From Vescimonas fastidiosa (GTDB lineage: Bacteria > Bacillota > Clostridia > Oscillospirales > Oscillospiraceae): a stretch of DNA of 64,000 nucleotides. How positions within the stretch are numbered: the first letter of the stretch is position 1; the number at the start of each line of letters is the position of its first letter. Positions 25,414 through 33,638 of the stretch are shown piece by piece. The translations under genes were made by a program, and so were the position numbers. The notes under the pieces were generated by a model that saw nothing but the letters and a program-made list of their open reading frames with translations, ran no database searches and was not told the origin of the DNA. The stretch spans positions 1,240,001-1,304,000 of the forward strand of contig NZ_AP023415.1 in assembly GCF_018326305.1 (NCBI RefSeq), read 5' to 3'.

Positions 25414-26334
25414 ATGAACATCTTTCAAGAACTGCAAGCCGAAGGCATCGATTCTGCTCTGCTGGATGAGATCCGCCATTTCCGTGACACCCATCCTGCG
25501 CCCTCCGAGGCGTCGGACCGTGTCCCCCACCCCCGCTATCTCTACTATGGCCAGGAGATCTGGGAGAGTGCCGCCGCGGCCCTCCTGTGCGGGGAGCATC
25601 TGCTCCTGGCCGGCCCCAAGGCCACGGGCAAAAATGTCCTGGCTGAAAATCTGGCGGCGGTCTTTGGACGCCCGGTGTGGGATGTGTCCATGTATGTGAA
25701 TGTGGATGCCGCCGCCCTTATCGGCGCCGACACCCTCCAGGACGGCCGGGTGGCATTCCGGGAAGGCCCCGTCTGCAAATGTGCCCGCCTGGGCGGCTTC
25801 GGCGTGCTGGACGAGGTGAACATGGCCAAAAACGAGGCTCTGGCCGTTCTCCACGCCACACTGGACCACCGCCGGGTCATTGATGTCCCCGGCTACGAGC
25901 GCATCCACCTGGACGAGTCCACCCGGTTCATCGGCACCATGAACTACGGCTATGCCGGCACCCGGGAGCTCAACGAGGCCCTGGTCTCCCGCTTCGTGGT
26001 CCTGGATATGCCCATCATCTCCGATGAAAATCTGAAAAAGCTCCTGCGCCGCAGCTTCCCCACGCTGAAGGACCAGTGGGCCGAGCAGTTCGCCGCCCTC
26101 TTCCGTGACCTGCGGCAAAAGTGCGACAGCGGTGAAATTTCCACCAAGGCCCTGGACCTGCGGGGCCTCCTCTCCGCCCTGCACCTGATGGAAAAGGGCA
26201 TCAGCGCCGGCCAGGCCCTGCGCCTGGGCGTTATCAACAAGGCCTTTGAGCCCTTTGAGCAGCAGCTGGCGGCGGACACGGTCTGGGCCCGCATCCCCGA
26301 AAAGACCGACCGCTCCCAGCTCTTTGGTGACTGA
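25414..26334 (+). CDS. MoxR-type AAA+ ATPase
   Basis: 306 residues. Walker A is GPKATGKN, in which the usual Ser/Thr after Lys is Asn; Walker B is FGVLDEVNMAKNE, typical of MoxR/CobS-like ATPases, followed by sensor 1 FIGTMNYGYAGTRELNEAL and the arginine finger SRF. MoxR proteins act as chaperone-like ATPases that work with VWA proteins to insert metals or mature partner complexes. The gene is 2 bases upstream of a VWA gene, the standard pairing. ATG 25414 follows CGGAGG. The Asn in the P-loop could lower ATP hydrolysis. Confidence 0.88.
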   Translation: MNIFQELQAEGIDSALLDEIRHFRDTHPAPSEASDRVPHPRYLYYGQEIWESAAAALLCGEHLLLAGPKATGKNVLAENLAAVFGRPVWDVSMYVNVDAAALIGADTLQDGRVAFREGPVCKCARLGGFGVLDEVNMAKNEALAVLHATLDHRRVIDVPGYERIHLDESTRFIGTMNYGYAGTRELNEALVSRFVVLDMPIISDENLKKLLRRSFPTLKDQWAEQFAALFRDLRQKCDSGEISTKALDLRGLLSALHLMEKGISAGQALRLGVINKAFEPFEQQLAADTVWARIPEKTDRSQLFGD

Positions 26335-26336
26335 GT

Positions 26337-28055
26337 ATGGATCGGGAAGAAGTACAAAGCCGTCGGGCCTATAACCAAATTTGGAACGGCGCCGGGCGCT
26401 ACGACATCCGCCCGGAGCAGGCGGCCTTTGACACCGAGGGCGATGCCGACCTCTATATGAACACGGTCATGGGGCTGGCCTATGGGCAGTACGATTTTGC
26501 CCGCTTCCAGCCCATGCTCCACAGCTTTCAGCAGCAGATCAAGGGCGGCCTGTACACCGATGTATTTTGGCTGGGTCTGGAGCACGCCGTTTTTACCCGG
26601 GCCGAAAAGGATCGCCCGGCTCTCCCGGTCCTGCGCCGGGCCTATGCCCAGCGCATCCTGTCCCAGCCCCACCCCCAGGACCCCCGGGAGAGTGCCCAGG
26701 GCCTGCAGGCCGCCTGGGCTCAGCGTCTTATCACGGAAAAAGCCCCGGAGGACCCGTGGCTGTCCGGGCTCCTTACCGCCCTGGACTATGACCCGGAATG
26801 GAAGGAGCAGAGGGTCATCAATCGCACCGAGGAGCTTCTATTCAAATTTTACAACCGACCCCGCCGCAGTGTCACCGACCGCCAGTGGGCGGCCTTTGCC
26901 GGGCGTAATATCGTCGGCAAGGGCGGCGGCATCCGTCTCATCCGGCCCAACGCCCTCCGGGCTCTGGGCCGAACCGACCCCGGCGAGGGCACCGGTGGAG
27001 GGGGAGAGGGAAAGCCCCTGCGCCTTCTGAGCTTTCTTCAGGGCAGGACCCCGGAGCCCATCCTCCGCCGGTATGTGGAGAGCTGCTTCGGCGCATCCAT
27101 GCTCACCCCCTCTGAACTCCACGCGGCAGAGCAGGAGCTGTGTACGGATGTTCACCGAAACTGCTACCTGCACTTCACCAAAGGTACACCGATTTCGCAC
27201 CAAATGGCACCGGAAGCGGCCTGGGATGTGCAGAATTTTAAGCGTCAGCGAGAGAAAAATCGGGCCTATTATCAGGCAAACCTCACCCAAAACCGCCTGA
27301 CCATTGCCCAGCTCACCCAAAAATTGCAGAATACGCTTTTGCTGACCCAGGACGAGGATCCCACCCCCAGCCGGGTGGGGCAATTGTGCGGAAAAGTGGC
27401 CTGGCGCGCGGTTTTGCTGGGAGATGGCCGGGTCTTTTCCCGCCGAAGCGATGCCCAGCCCGGAGAGCTCTCCGTGGACATTTTGCTGGACGGCTCCGCC
27501 TCCCAAAACCGCCAGCAGGAGAAGCTGGCCACCCAGGCCTACATCATTGTGGAAAGTCTCACCCGCTGCGCCATCCCCGTCCGGGTCATTTCCTTCTGCT
27601 CGGTCAGCGGCTGCACGGTTTTACAGATCCTCCGGGACTATGATAAGCCCGAGGAAAACCAACGGGTTTTTGACTATGTGTCCGCCGGGTGGAACCGGGA
27701 CGGACTGGCTCTGCGGGCCACCTCCTGGCTTATGCGGCGGGAACGCAGCAGCCCCAACCGGCTGCTGCTGATCCTGTCCGATGCCAGCCCCAACGACGAC
27801 CAGCGCATCCCCATAGGCGCCCTGCCCCTGGGGGGCTATAACTACAGCGGCAAGCGGGGCGTGGACGACACCGCCGCCGAGGCCGCCATCCTGCGCCGTC
27901 AGGGCATCCGCCCGGTGTGCATCTTCACCGGCAGCGACCGAGAGCTGCCCGCCGCCCGGAAGATTTACGGGCAGGCCATGGAGCGCATCCCCTCGGTGGG
28001 CTGGTTCGCCGATGCGGTAAGCCGTCTCCTTTGCCGCCAGCTCCGACAGCTATAA
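26337..28055 (+). CDS. VWA-domain partner of the MoxR ATPase (CoxE/CobT-like)
   Basis: 572 residues, cytosolic. The first 350 residues are helical and unrecognised, including a Gly-rich patch GTGGGGEGKP near 220. A VWA domain occupies about 375-572: VDILLDGSASQNRQ supplies the MIDAS motif Asp-x-Ser-x-Ser, then NRDGLALRATSWL holds the conserved Thr region and LLLILSDASPND the last acidic site. Start at 26337 lies 2 bases after the MoxR stop. What the pair matures is not shown by the neighbourhood. Confidence 0.82.
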   Translation: MDREEVQSRRAYNQIWNGAGRYDIRPEQAAFDTEGDADLYMNTVMGLAYGQYDFARFQPMLHSFQQQIKGGLYTDVFWLGLEHAVFTRAEKDRPALPVLRRAYAQRILSQPHPQDPRESAQGLQAAWAQRLITEKAPEDPWLSGLLTALDYDPEWKEQRVINRTEELLFKFYNRPRRSVTDRQWAAFAGRNIVGKGGGIRLIRPNALRALGRTDPGEGTGGGGEGKPLRLLSFLQGRTPEPILRRYVESCFGASMLTPSELHAAEQELCTDVHRNCYLHFTKGTPISHQMAPEAAWDVQNFKRQREKNRAYYQANLTQNRLTIAQLTQKLQNTLLLTQDEDPTPSRVGQLCGKVAWRAVLLGDGRVFSRRSDAQPGELSVDILLDGSASQNRQQEKLATQAYIIVESLTRCAIPVRVISFCSVSGCTVLQILRDYDKPEENQRVFDYVSAGWNRDGLALRATSWLMRRERSSPNRLLLILSDASPNDDQRIPIGALPLGGYNYSGKRGVDDTAAEAAILRRQGIRPVCIFTGSDRELPAARKIYGQAMERIPSVGWFADAVSRLLCRQLRQL

Positions 28056-28116
28056 TTTGACCGGAATGCCTCGCTGCCTTGGGCAGCAAGCGCCGGGATA
28101 CCTCTAGAAACAATGT

Positions 28117-28160
28117 CCGCCGCAGACCCTGTGTGATGGGTCTGCGGCGGTGTTGTTTTT
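28117..28160. terminator. bidirectional terminator between VWA and tpl genes
   Basis: A 13-bp GC-rich stem (CCGCCGCAGACCC with its complement) followed on the plus side by TGTTGTTTTT. Confidence 0.85.
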
Positions 28161-28170
28161 GAAAAGAGGA

Positions 28171-29619
28171 TTACTGCTCGTCACCGAAGTCGGCCCGATA
28201 AGCGGCGGCCAGCTTCTCCGGCCAGTCTGAGGTGGGCTCCAGCACACCGGTGAAAAAGCGCAGAGTGGCCGGCTCGTGGACAAAGCGCAGGCCGCCCACC
28301 AGGTCCCGGTGGTCAAAGAGCCACTTCACCCGGTCGATAACATACTCTGTCTGAGACAGGGTGAATACACGCCGGGGGAAGGCCAGGCGCAGCAGCTCCA
28401 TGGACGCAATGCGCTCGCTGCCGTCCCGCTCCCGCTCCTCGGAAAGGGTGCCGCGCTCCATGCCCCGGATGCCGCCGCAGATGTACAGGGCGCAGGCCAG
28501 GGCGCAGGCAGAGTACTCCGTCTGGGGCACATGGGGCAAAAATTCCTTTACATCAATATGCGCGCCCAGGCCGCCGCCGGGAGTAATGACGGGTATGCCG
28601 TACTCCGAAAGCCTGTCCACGCAGTAGTCGATAAACTGGGGGCCCTGGGAGATAACATCCATGTCCATGCTCTCCTCGAAGCCCACGGTCATGGCCTCCA
28701 TCTCCTTCACGGACATACCGCCGTAGGTGAGGAAGCCCTCGAACATGGGCACCAGGTCCTCCATGGAATGAAACAGCGCCTCATCCCGCACCAGGATGGC
28801 TCCGCCCCGGGCAAAGCCGAATTTCCGGGCCGAGAAGTAAATGATGTCGAAAAGGTCCGCGATTTTCCTTGTGATCTCCCGAACGGACAGGCTCTGCATC
28901 TCCTTCTCCCGGGTCTTGATGAAGTACAGATTATCCTGCAGCAGGGACGCATCCAGCACCGTCAGCACGCCGTGGCGGCGGCAGATGTCCGTGGCGGCCT
29001 GCATATTGGCAAAGGAAATGGGCTGGCCGCCGATGAGGTTGGTGCCCGCCTCCAGGCGCACAAAGGGTACATTGGCCGGCGTCTCCCGGAGAATGCAGGT
29101 CTCCAGGGCCTCCAGGTCGATATTGCCCTTAAAGGGCAGGTCGCTCTTGCTCACCAGGCCCTCGGCCCGCACCAGCTCCTCCACCCGGCCTCCCAGGCGG
29201 GTGATGTGGGCCTTGGCGGTGGTGAAGTGGTAGTTCATTATGACACAGCTATCGGGCTTTACGAAGCGGGTAGCCAGAATATTCTCGCAGGCACGGCCCT
29301 GGTGGGCAGGCAGGCAGAAGGGCATACCGAACAGCTCCTCCAGCTTATCGCGCATACGGAAGAAGGTCTCGGAGCCTGCATAGGCATCGTCGGCCCGCAG
29401 CATGGCGGACTGCTGAAGATCGGACATGGCGTTGACACCGGAATCCGTGAGCATATCCAGGAAAATATCTCCGTTGTGGAGCTGGAAGGTGTTGAACCCC
29501 GCCCGCTGCATCTTCTCCAGCCGCCGGGCCGTGGGAAGCAGATGAAGCTGCTGCACGATCTTCACCTTGTGCATCTCCATAGGGATGGGTTCATGTTTGT
29601 AAAAAGTAATAGCAGGCAT
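28171..29619 (-). CDS. tpl: tyrosine phenol-lyase-like beta-eliminating lyase
   Basis: 482 residues of the tryptophanase/tyrosine phenol-lyase family (PLP enzymes that split aromatic amino acids to pyruvate, ammonia and indole or phenol). Two residues that separate the activities look TPL-like: HFTT (Thr where tryptophanase has Asp) and MERG (Arg, the TPL Arg381 position, where tryptophanase has Ile). The PLP lysine is in SARKFG, unlike SGKKD of known TPL, and the DATR motif is DASL, so the Arg that contacts PLP is missing. The start at 29619 has GGAGGAG 6 bases before it. A T-box leader precedes it. Specificity is inferred by eye; a third activity is possible. Confidence 0.72.
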   Translation of the reverse strand: MPAITFYKHEPIPMEMHKVKIVQQLHLLPTARRLEKMQRAGFNTFQLHNGDIFLDMLTDSGVNAMSDLQQSAMLRADDAYAGSETFFRMRDKLEELFGMPFCLPAHQGRACENILATRFVKPDSCVIMNYHFTTAKAHITRLGGRVEELVRAEGLVSKSDLPFKGNIDLEALETCILRETPANVPFVRLEAGTNLIGGQPISFANMQAATDICRRHGVLTVLDASLLQDNLYFIKTREKEMQSLSVREITRKIADLFDIIYFSARKFGFARGGAILVRDEALFHSMEDLVPMFEGFLTYGGMSVKEMEAMTVGFEESMDMDVISQGPQFIDYCVDRLSEYGIPVITPGGGLGAHIDVKEFLPHVPQTEYSACALACALYICGGIRGMERGTLSEERERDGSERIASMELLRLAFPRRVFTLSQTEYVIDRVKWLFDHRDLVGGLRFVHEPATLRFFTGVLEPTSDWPEKLAAAYRADFGDEQ

Positions 29620-29673
29620 GGTAAGCTCCTCCTTCATATAGTTCAAATTTTACCGCTAAATGACACGGGCAAC

Positions 29674-29956
29674 AAAAACGCCCTCCGTGTCCCAAAGGAC
29701 ACAGAGGACGAGAAAACCCGTGGTACCACCTCAGTTTGCCGCCGCAGCGGCCTCATGGGGCACTATCATGCCCGCAGCGCTGTATCGGGCGCACCCGGCG
29801 CTGCCTACCACCTCAGAGGGCTTCGGAGCGCTGCTCAGGACGGTAATTGGGATGCCGCTTCCTATCTGCCTTGCACCGACCGGCAGCTCTCTGCATAGGA
29901 ACGCCGCAGCATCTTACTGGGAGTCCATCATCGCGTTGCAGTGTTATTAAAATTGT
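29674..29956 (-). promoter_or_regulatory. T-box leader, probably tRNA-Tyr responsive
   Basis: On the minus strand a Stem I-like fold is formed by GGAC (29924-29921) with GTCC (29841-29838), with an AGTA internal-loop motif and an AGAGAG motif. The T-box itself is AAACTGAGGTGGTACCACGG (about 29737-29718) and is followed by a terminator (29710-29674) with TTTTT. In the specifier loop the sequence is CCCAATTACC, and the best-placed codon is UAC (Tyr, 29845-29843). No UGG is found there. The 11-base CTGAGGTGGTA also occurs a second time at 29816-29806. Confidence 0.82.
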
Positions 29957-29963
29957 TATTGTT

Positions 29964-29992
29964 ACTTTAGCACTTTTAATAGCTGATGTAAA
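29964..29992 (-). promoter_or_regulatory. promoter of the T-box/tpl transcript
   Basis: Minus strand: TTTACA (29992-29987), 17-base spacer, TAAAGT (29969-29964). The start of transcription would be about 29956, just before Stem I. Confidence 0.6.
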
Positions 29993-30039
29993 GAAAGAAA
30001 TTGCACAATATTTTACGGATATAGAGTCGATTTTTAAGA

Positions 30040-30167
30040 GGGTATCCATAAACAGGGGTCAAAGACTCGCTTCAGCCCGCCACAACCGGCTTCCCCTCCG
30101 GCGCAGGCCGGAGGGGAAGTGATGTTCTTGTCCCCTGCAGGCGGCAAGCTCTGCGGGACTTTTTAAC
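30040..30167 (-). repeat. decayed copy R6 of the four-hairpin element
   Basis: The right part reads, in the orientation of R1, GCAGGCGGCAAGCTCTGCG then ACTTTTTAACA, a drifted version of the hairpin 1 end. Next to it a perfect hairpin CTTCCCCTCCGGC/GCCGGAGGGGAAG (30090-30119) occupies the place of hairpin 2 with a new sequence. Hairpins 3 and 4 are not recognisable. Confidence 0.55.
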
Positions 30168-30173
30168 AGGCGG

Positions 30174-30734
30174 TCAGCTTCTCTTTTTCGTATAAACGCG
30201 GCGGATTTTGTCCGGCAGCTTGCGGCTCAGGCCCACGGCGGCAAGCCCCAGTGCCGCGCCGATAAGGGCGCCGGATAAAATATCCGATGGGAAATGCACG
30301 AACAGATACAGCCGGGAAAAGGCCAGGGCTGCGGCCAGGGGGATGGCCCACCAGCCGAATTTACGGTTGGCGGCGGTGATGACCCAGGCCCCGGTCACGG
30401 CGGACCAGGTGTGGCCCGAGGGGAAGGAGTAATCCCTGGGATTCTTCACCAGCAGATCCACGGCCTCCTGCCAGCAGGGCCGGGGGCGGGCCACGATGTT
30501 TTTAAGGCCGATATTGCAGATCAGCAAGCCCGCCAGCAGCGCCAACAGCAGGCAAATGCCGTGCTTGCGGTACTTTTTGCTGGCCGTGAGGGCAAGGCCT
30601 GCCACGATCCAGACAGCGCCGCCCTCCCCCAGAAGGGTGAGCTTGGGCATAAGAAAGTCTAAGGCTCCGCAGTGCAGGTTCTCCCGGATCCAGTGCAGAA
30701 TCGCCCAGTCCGCCGCTTGAATAAAGTCAGGCAT
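30174..30734 (-). CDS. PAP2-family membrane phosphatase
   Basis: 186 residues, five to six membrane helices. All three phosphatase motifs are present: KNIVARPRP (motif 1), PSGHT (motif 2) and SRLYLFVHFPSD (motif 3). It probably dephosphorylates a lipid pyrophosphate such as undecaprenyl pyrophosphate or phosphatidylglycerol phosphate at the outer face of the membrane. It begins 12 bases after the large membrane protein gene and is probably cotranscribed. Confidence 0.88.
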   Translation of the reverse strand: MPDFIQAADWAILHWIRENLHCGALDFLMPKLTLLGEGGAVWIVAGLALTASKKYRKHGICLLLALLAGLLICNIGLKNIVARPRPCWQEAVDLLVKNPRDYSFPSGHTWSAVTGAWVITAANRKFGWWAIPLAAALAFSRLYLFVHFPSDILSGALIGAALGLAAVGLSRKLPDKIRRVYTKKRS

Positions 30735-30746
30735 AGCTTCCTCCTC

Positions 30747-32480
30747 TTACTGAGCCGCTGTGACGGTGTAAGCCGAGAGTATCTTCTCCTCCCCCTCAGC
30801 GAAGGTGATGGTAACCTGGTCGCCTACGGAGAGTATAACGGCGTTTTTATCGTCGGCGGCGGAGATGGCGTAATACACCGAGCCGTCCTGCAGACGCAGG
30901 TAGTACCAGGTGTTGCCCTCCACCACGGCGGAGCGGATCTCAGCGATGGCGCCGGTGACCTGGCTCTGTCCGGAGGGAGTGATCTCAGTATCGCTCTGGT
31001 CAATGAGACCGTTGCGGGCCAGCATAAGGCGATAGTTGCTCTCGCAGTCGGCCACGGTGGAGCCGGTGGCCACAATCTGGTACTGGCTCACATTGACCAT
31101 GGCATACATTTTCACCAGACCCGCCGCATCCTTCAGGGCCATGAAATAGCTGGGCTGGTCGGCGATGTTCAGCAGCAGGGGGAAGGTGGCGGTGTAGTTC
31201 ATCTGCTGCACCTGGCCCCGGGCAGAATCCATGGCGGAATACTCCTCGGCGCCGGCCACGGAGTAGAAGCGGGTCTCCTTGGTGCGCTGGTTGGAGAGGA
31301 TGAAGCCGATGTTGGATTCATCGGACACCACGGAGGTGATGCCGGTATACATATACACATCATCGTTCAGAGCGATATAGTTATAGCCCGCTGTGGTGAC
31401 GGTGACATCCCGCTGGCCGAAGAGGGAGTTGATGAAGCCGTTTATATAAGTGCCGTGATCGTCGTACTGGCTGATGATCAGGTCGGCGTTATACACATGA
31501 TCCACCCAGGTGGGGATGTCCCCCACCTCATAGTAGCTCGTATCGCCGGTGACGGCATTCACCAGCACCGCCCCCAGCACATCCGTACCGCCGAAGAGAC
31601 CGATGGTGTTGGTGATGCGGGGGCAGACCCAGTAGGGGTTGCCGTCCTCGTCGATCTCAAAGGCGGGGGTGTCAAAAATATAGGTGGGATAGTGGAAGCG
31701 CAGGTAGCGCTGAAGATTGCGGCCAAAATGCTCGGCGGTGGTGTAGCGGATGCCGTTATCCAGGCGCACCACCTCCACATTCTGGGTCACCATGTCGATG
31801 ATGAGATAGGCAGGCAGGCCATCCGCACGGTTATTCAGCCACTTGATCCAGTCGCCATAGCGCAGGGCCGTGACACGAACGGGACGGCCCTTATAGTTTA
31901 TTTGGGTGTAATCGTCGTCCACCTCGAACTGGGAGACCATGTCCGCCAGTTCACCCAGCTTGCGGTTGCCCAGCTTGGTGGCGGAGTCCCGGTCCAGCAT
32001 GGGGATCTGGTCGAAGGAGATCTCCTGGACCTCGCTGGCAAAGTCACCGGTCTCTACGGTGAGCAGATCCCGGTAATCCGCGGCCCGGAACAGGCGCAAG
32101 CCGATAACGCTGCCCACCACGGCGGTGAGCACCAGGGCCAGGGCCAGGAAAAAGGGGATCTTGCACTGTTTTTTCACAAAGCCGAAGTACCCCTTGGGTC
32201 CCTCCCCCTGGAAGCCGGAGGTGAGAATGGCCATAACGCAGTACACCGCGCACAGCAGCAGGGCAAACACATAGAAGGACTGGCTGTGCAGGTTCAGCGC
32301 CGGCAGGCAAACATAGTAATACACCGCGCCCACCAGCAGCGTGACCGCCAGGTTCAGCACCGTGCGGCCTACCGGGGTGCCTACAGCCTTGCGGGGTTTT
32401 TTCTCCCGCTTAGGTCTCCCGACAAAGGGATTCTTGTGGGCAAAGCCCTGAAAATCGGGGTCGTTCCAGTTGGTATTCAT
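30747..32480 (-). CDS. large membrane-anchored protein of unknown function
   Basis: 577 residues, not recognised. The N-terminal 35 residues are basic; membrane helices lie at about 38-58, 68-88 and 112-132, and the remaining 440 residues should be outside the cell. That part has a mixed alpha/beta composition, several YY and GDT motifs, and a small C-terminal beta domain (about 500-577, from GAIAEIRSA to SVGDQVTITF). ATG 32480 has AGGAG 7 bases upstream. The partner PAP2 gene suggests a cell-envelope role, which is a weak inference. Confidence 0.72.
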   Translation of the reverse strand: MNTNWNDPDFQGFAHKNPFVGRPKREKKPRKAVGTPVGRTVLNLAVTLLVGAVYYYVCLPALNLHSQSFYVFALLLCAVYCVMAILTSGFQGEGPKGYFGFVKKQCKIPFFLALALVLTAVVGSVIGLRLFRAADYRDLLTVETGDFASEVQEISFDQIPMLDRDSATKLGNRKLGELADMVSQFEVDDDYTQINYKGRPVRVTALRYGDWIKWLNNRADGLPAYLIIDMVTQNVEVVRLDNGIRYTTAEHFGRNLQRYLRFHYPTYIFDTPAFEIDEDGNPYWVCPRITNTIGLFGGTDVLGAVLVNAVTGDTSYYEVGDIPTWVDHVYNADLIISQYDDHGTYINGFINSLFGQRDVTVTTAGYNYIALNDDVYMYTGITSVVSDESNIGFILSNQRTKETRFYSVAGAEEYSAMDSARGQVQQMNYTATFPLLLNIADQPSYFMALKDAAGLVKMYAMVNVSQYQIVATGSTVADCESNYRLMLARNGLIDQSDTEITPSGQSQVTGAIAEIRSAVVEGNTWYYLRLQDGSVYYAISAADDKNAVILSVGDQVTITFAEGEEKILSAYTVTAAQ

Positions 32481-32600
32481 AGAGCAGCTCCTCTCGTGAT
32501 TTTTTAGAAAAGTAAAAACATTGTACCATACGGGCGGGGAAATGTCTATACGCCCGGGGCGCCTACCCCAAATTGTTCCGCCAAAGGGGTGGGAGTATAC

Positions 32601-32633
32601 AAAAAGAGGAGAAGCTTTGCCTTCTCCCCTTTC
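32601..32633 (-). terminator. terminator after the EamA gene
   Basis: Minus strand: GGAGAAGGCAAAGCTTCTCC stem-loop followed by TCTTTTT. It ends the minus-strand transcript that includes 32641-33552. Confidence 0.8.
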
Positions 32634-32640
32634 GAATTTT

Positions 32641-33552
32641 TTATTCGCCGGTCTTTGCCGTCTGCTTATTGGCGAAAATCACGCCCAGGGTGATCAGTAC
32701 GGCGCCGAGGATGCTCATGAGGGAAATTTTTTCGCCCAGCAGCAGCCAGCCTACCACCACGGTGACGAAGGGGGTGGCGTACAGATAGTTGTTGGTAATG
32801 ACCACGCCCAGGTTCTTAAAAGCAATATTCCACAGAGCAAAGCACACGGCGTTGCCGAACACGCCCAAAAACAGCCAACTCAGCAGGATACCCGGCTGGG
32901 TAAACAGCGGGGTCAGGCTGGGCATACCGTCGGTGATGAGCATCAGCGGCACCGCCGTCAAAAATGCCCACAGGAACACCCGGCGGGTCACCAGGAAATT
33001 ATCATACCGCTCGGTATACTTCTTAATGAGGATGGAGTATACCGCCCACATCAGGGCCGCCGCCAGGGCCAGCAGGTCTCCCAGAGGGCTCAAATGGAAG
33101 GTCAGTGTGCCGTTCAGCACCACCATGATAACGCCGGCGATGGCCACCACTGCGCCCATATACACCCATTTACCCAGCTTCTCCCCCCGCTGGGAGAAAA
33201 ACTGCGCCAGGATCACCGTGATGATGGGGGACATGGACACGAGAATGCTCACATTGGCGGCAGAGGTATGGGCCGCAGCGGTATTTTGCAGGAAAAAGTA
33301 GACGCTGCCGCCGGTGATGCCGATGAGAATGAACATCAGCTCATCCTTCCAGGGGAGCTTCAGCGTCTTAGGACGCAGTGCCCACAAAGCCAGGTAGGCA
33401 AGACCCATACGCAGGGGGATGATCTGGATGGGGGTAAAGGCATTGAGCATCACCTTGGTCAGCACAAAGCAGCTGCCCCATACCAGGGTGGTAAACAGGG
33501 CAAACAGGTGCCCCGTGATCTTTTGGTTTCTGGTCGCTCCGATTTCCGACAT
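32641..33552 (-). CDS. DMT/EamA-family transporter
   Basis: 303 residues, ten membrane helices made of two EamA repeats (about 12-146 and 160-295). Family marks are LVWGSCFVLTKVML, QNTAAAHTSAANVSIL and LGEKISLMSILGAVLI. Substrate unknown; members export amino acids or other metabolites. It lies downstream of the LCP gene at the end of the glycan locus. A hairpin GCGGCATTGCC/GGCAATGCCGC at 33578-33613 separates the two but has no minus-strand T-run. Confidence 0.85.
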   Translation of the reverse strand: MSEIGATRNQKITGHLFALFTTLVWGSCFVLTKVMLNAFTPIQIIPLRMGLAYLALWALRPKTLKLPWKDELMFILIGITGGSVYFFLQNTAAAHTSAANVSILVSMSPIITVILAQFFSQRGEKLGKWVYMGAVVAIAGVIMVVLNGTLTFHLSPLGDLLALAAALMWAVYSILIKKYTERYDNFLVTRRVFLWAFLTAVPLMLITDGMPSLTPLFTQPGILLSWLFLGVFGNAVCFALWNIAFKNLGVVITNNYLYATPFVTVVVGWLLLGEKISLMSILGAVLITLGVIFANKQTAKTGE

Positions 33553-33638
33553 AGTCGTTCTCTCTCTTCCTCATAGGGCGGCATTGCCCGCTTTTACCGC
33601 AGGCAATGCCGCTTTTATAGTATTATCTTTTGTTCGGT

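Noticed and set aside
28171..29619. Plain tryptophanase (tnaA)
   Set aside because: The Asp and Ile positions that mark tryptophanase are Thr and Arg, as in tyrosine phenol-lyase, and the T-box specifier does not read UGG.
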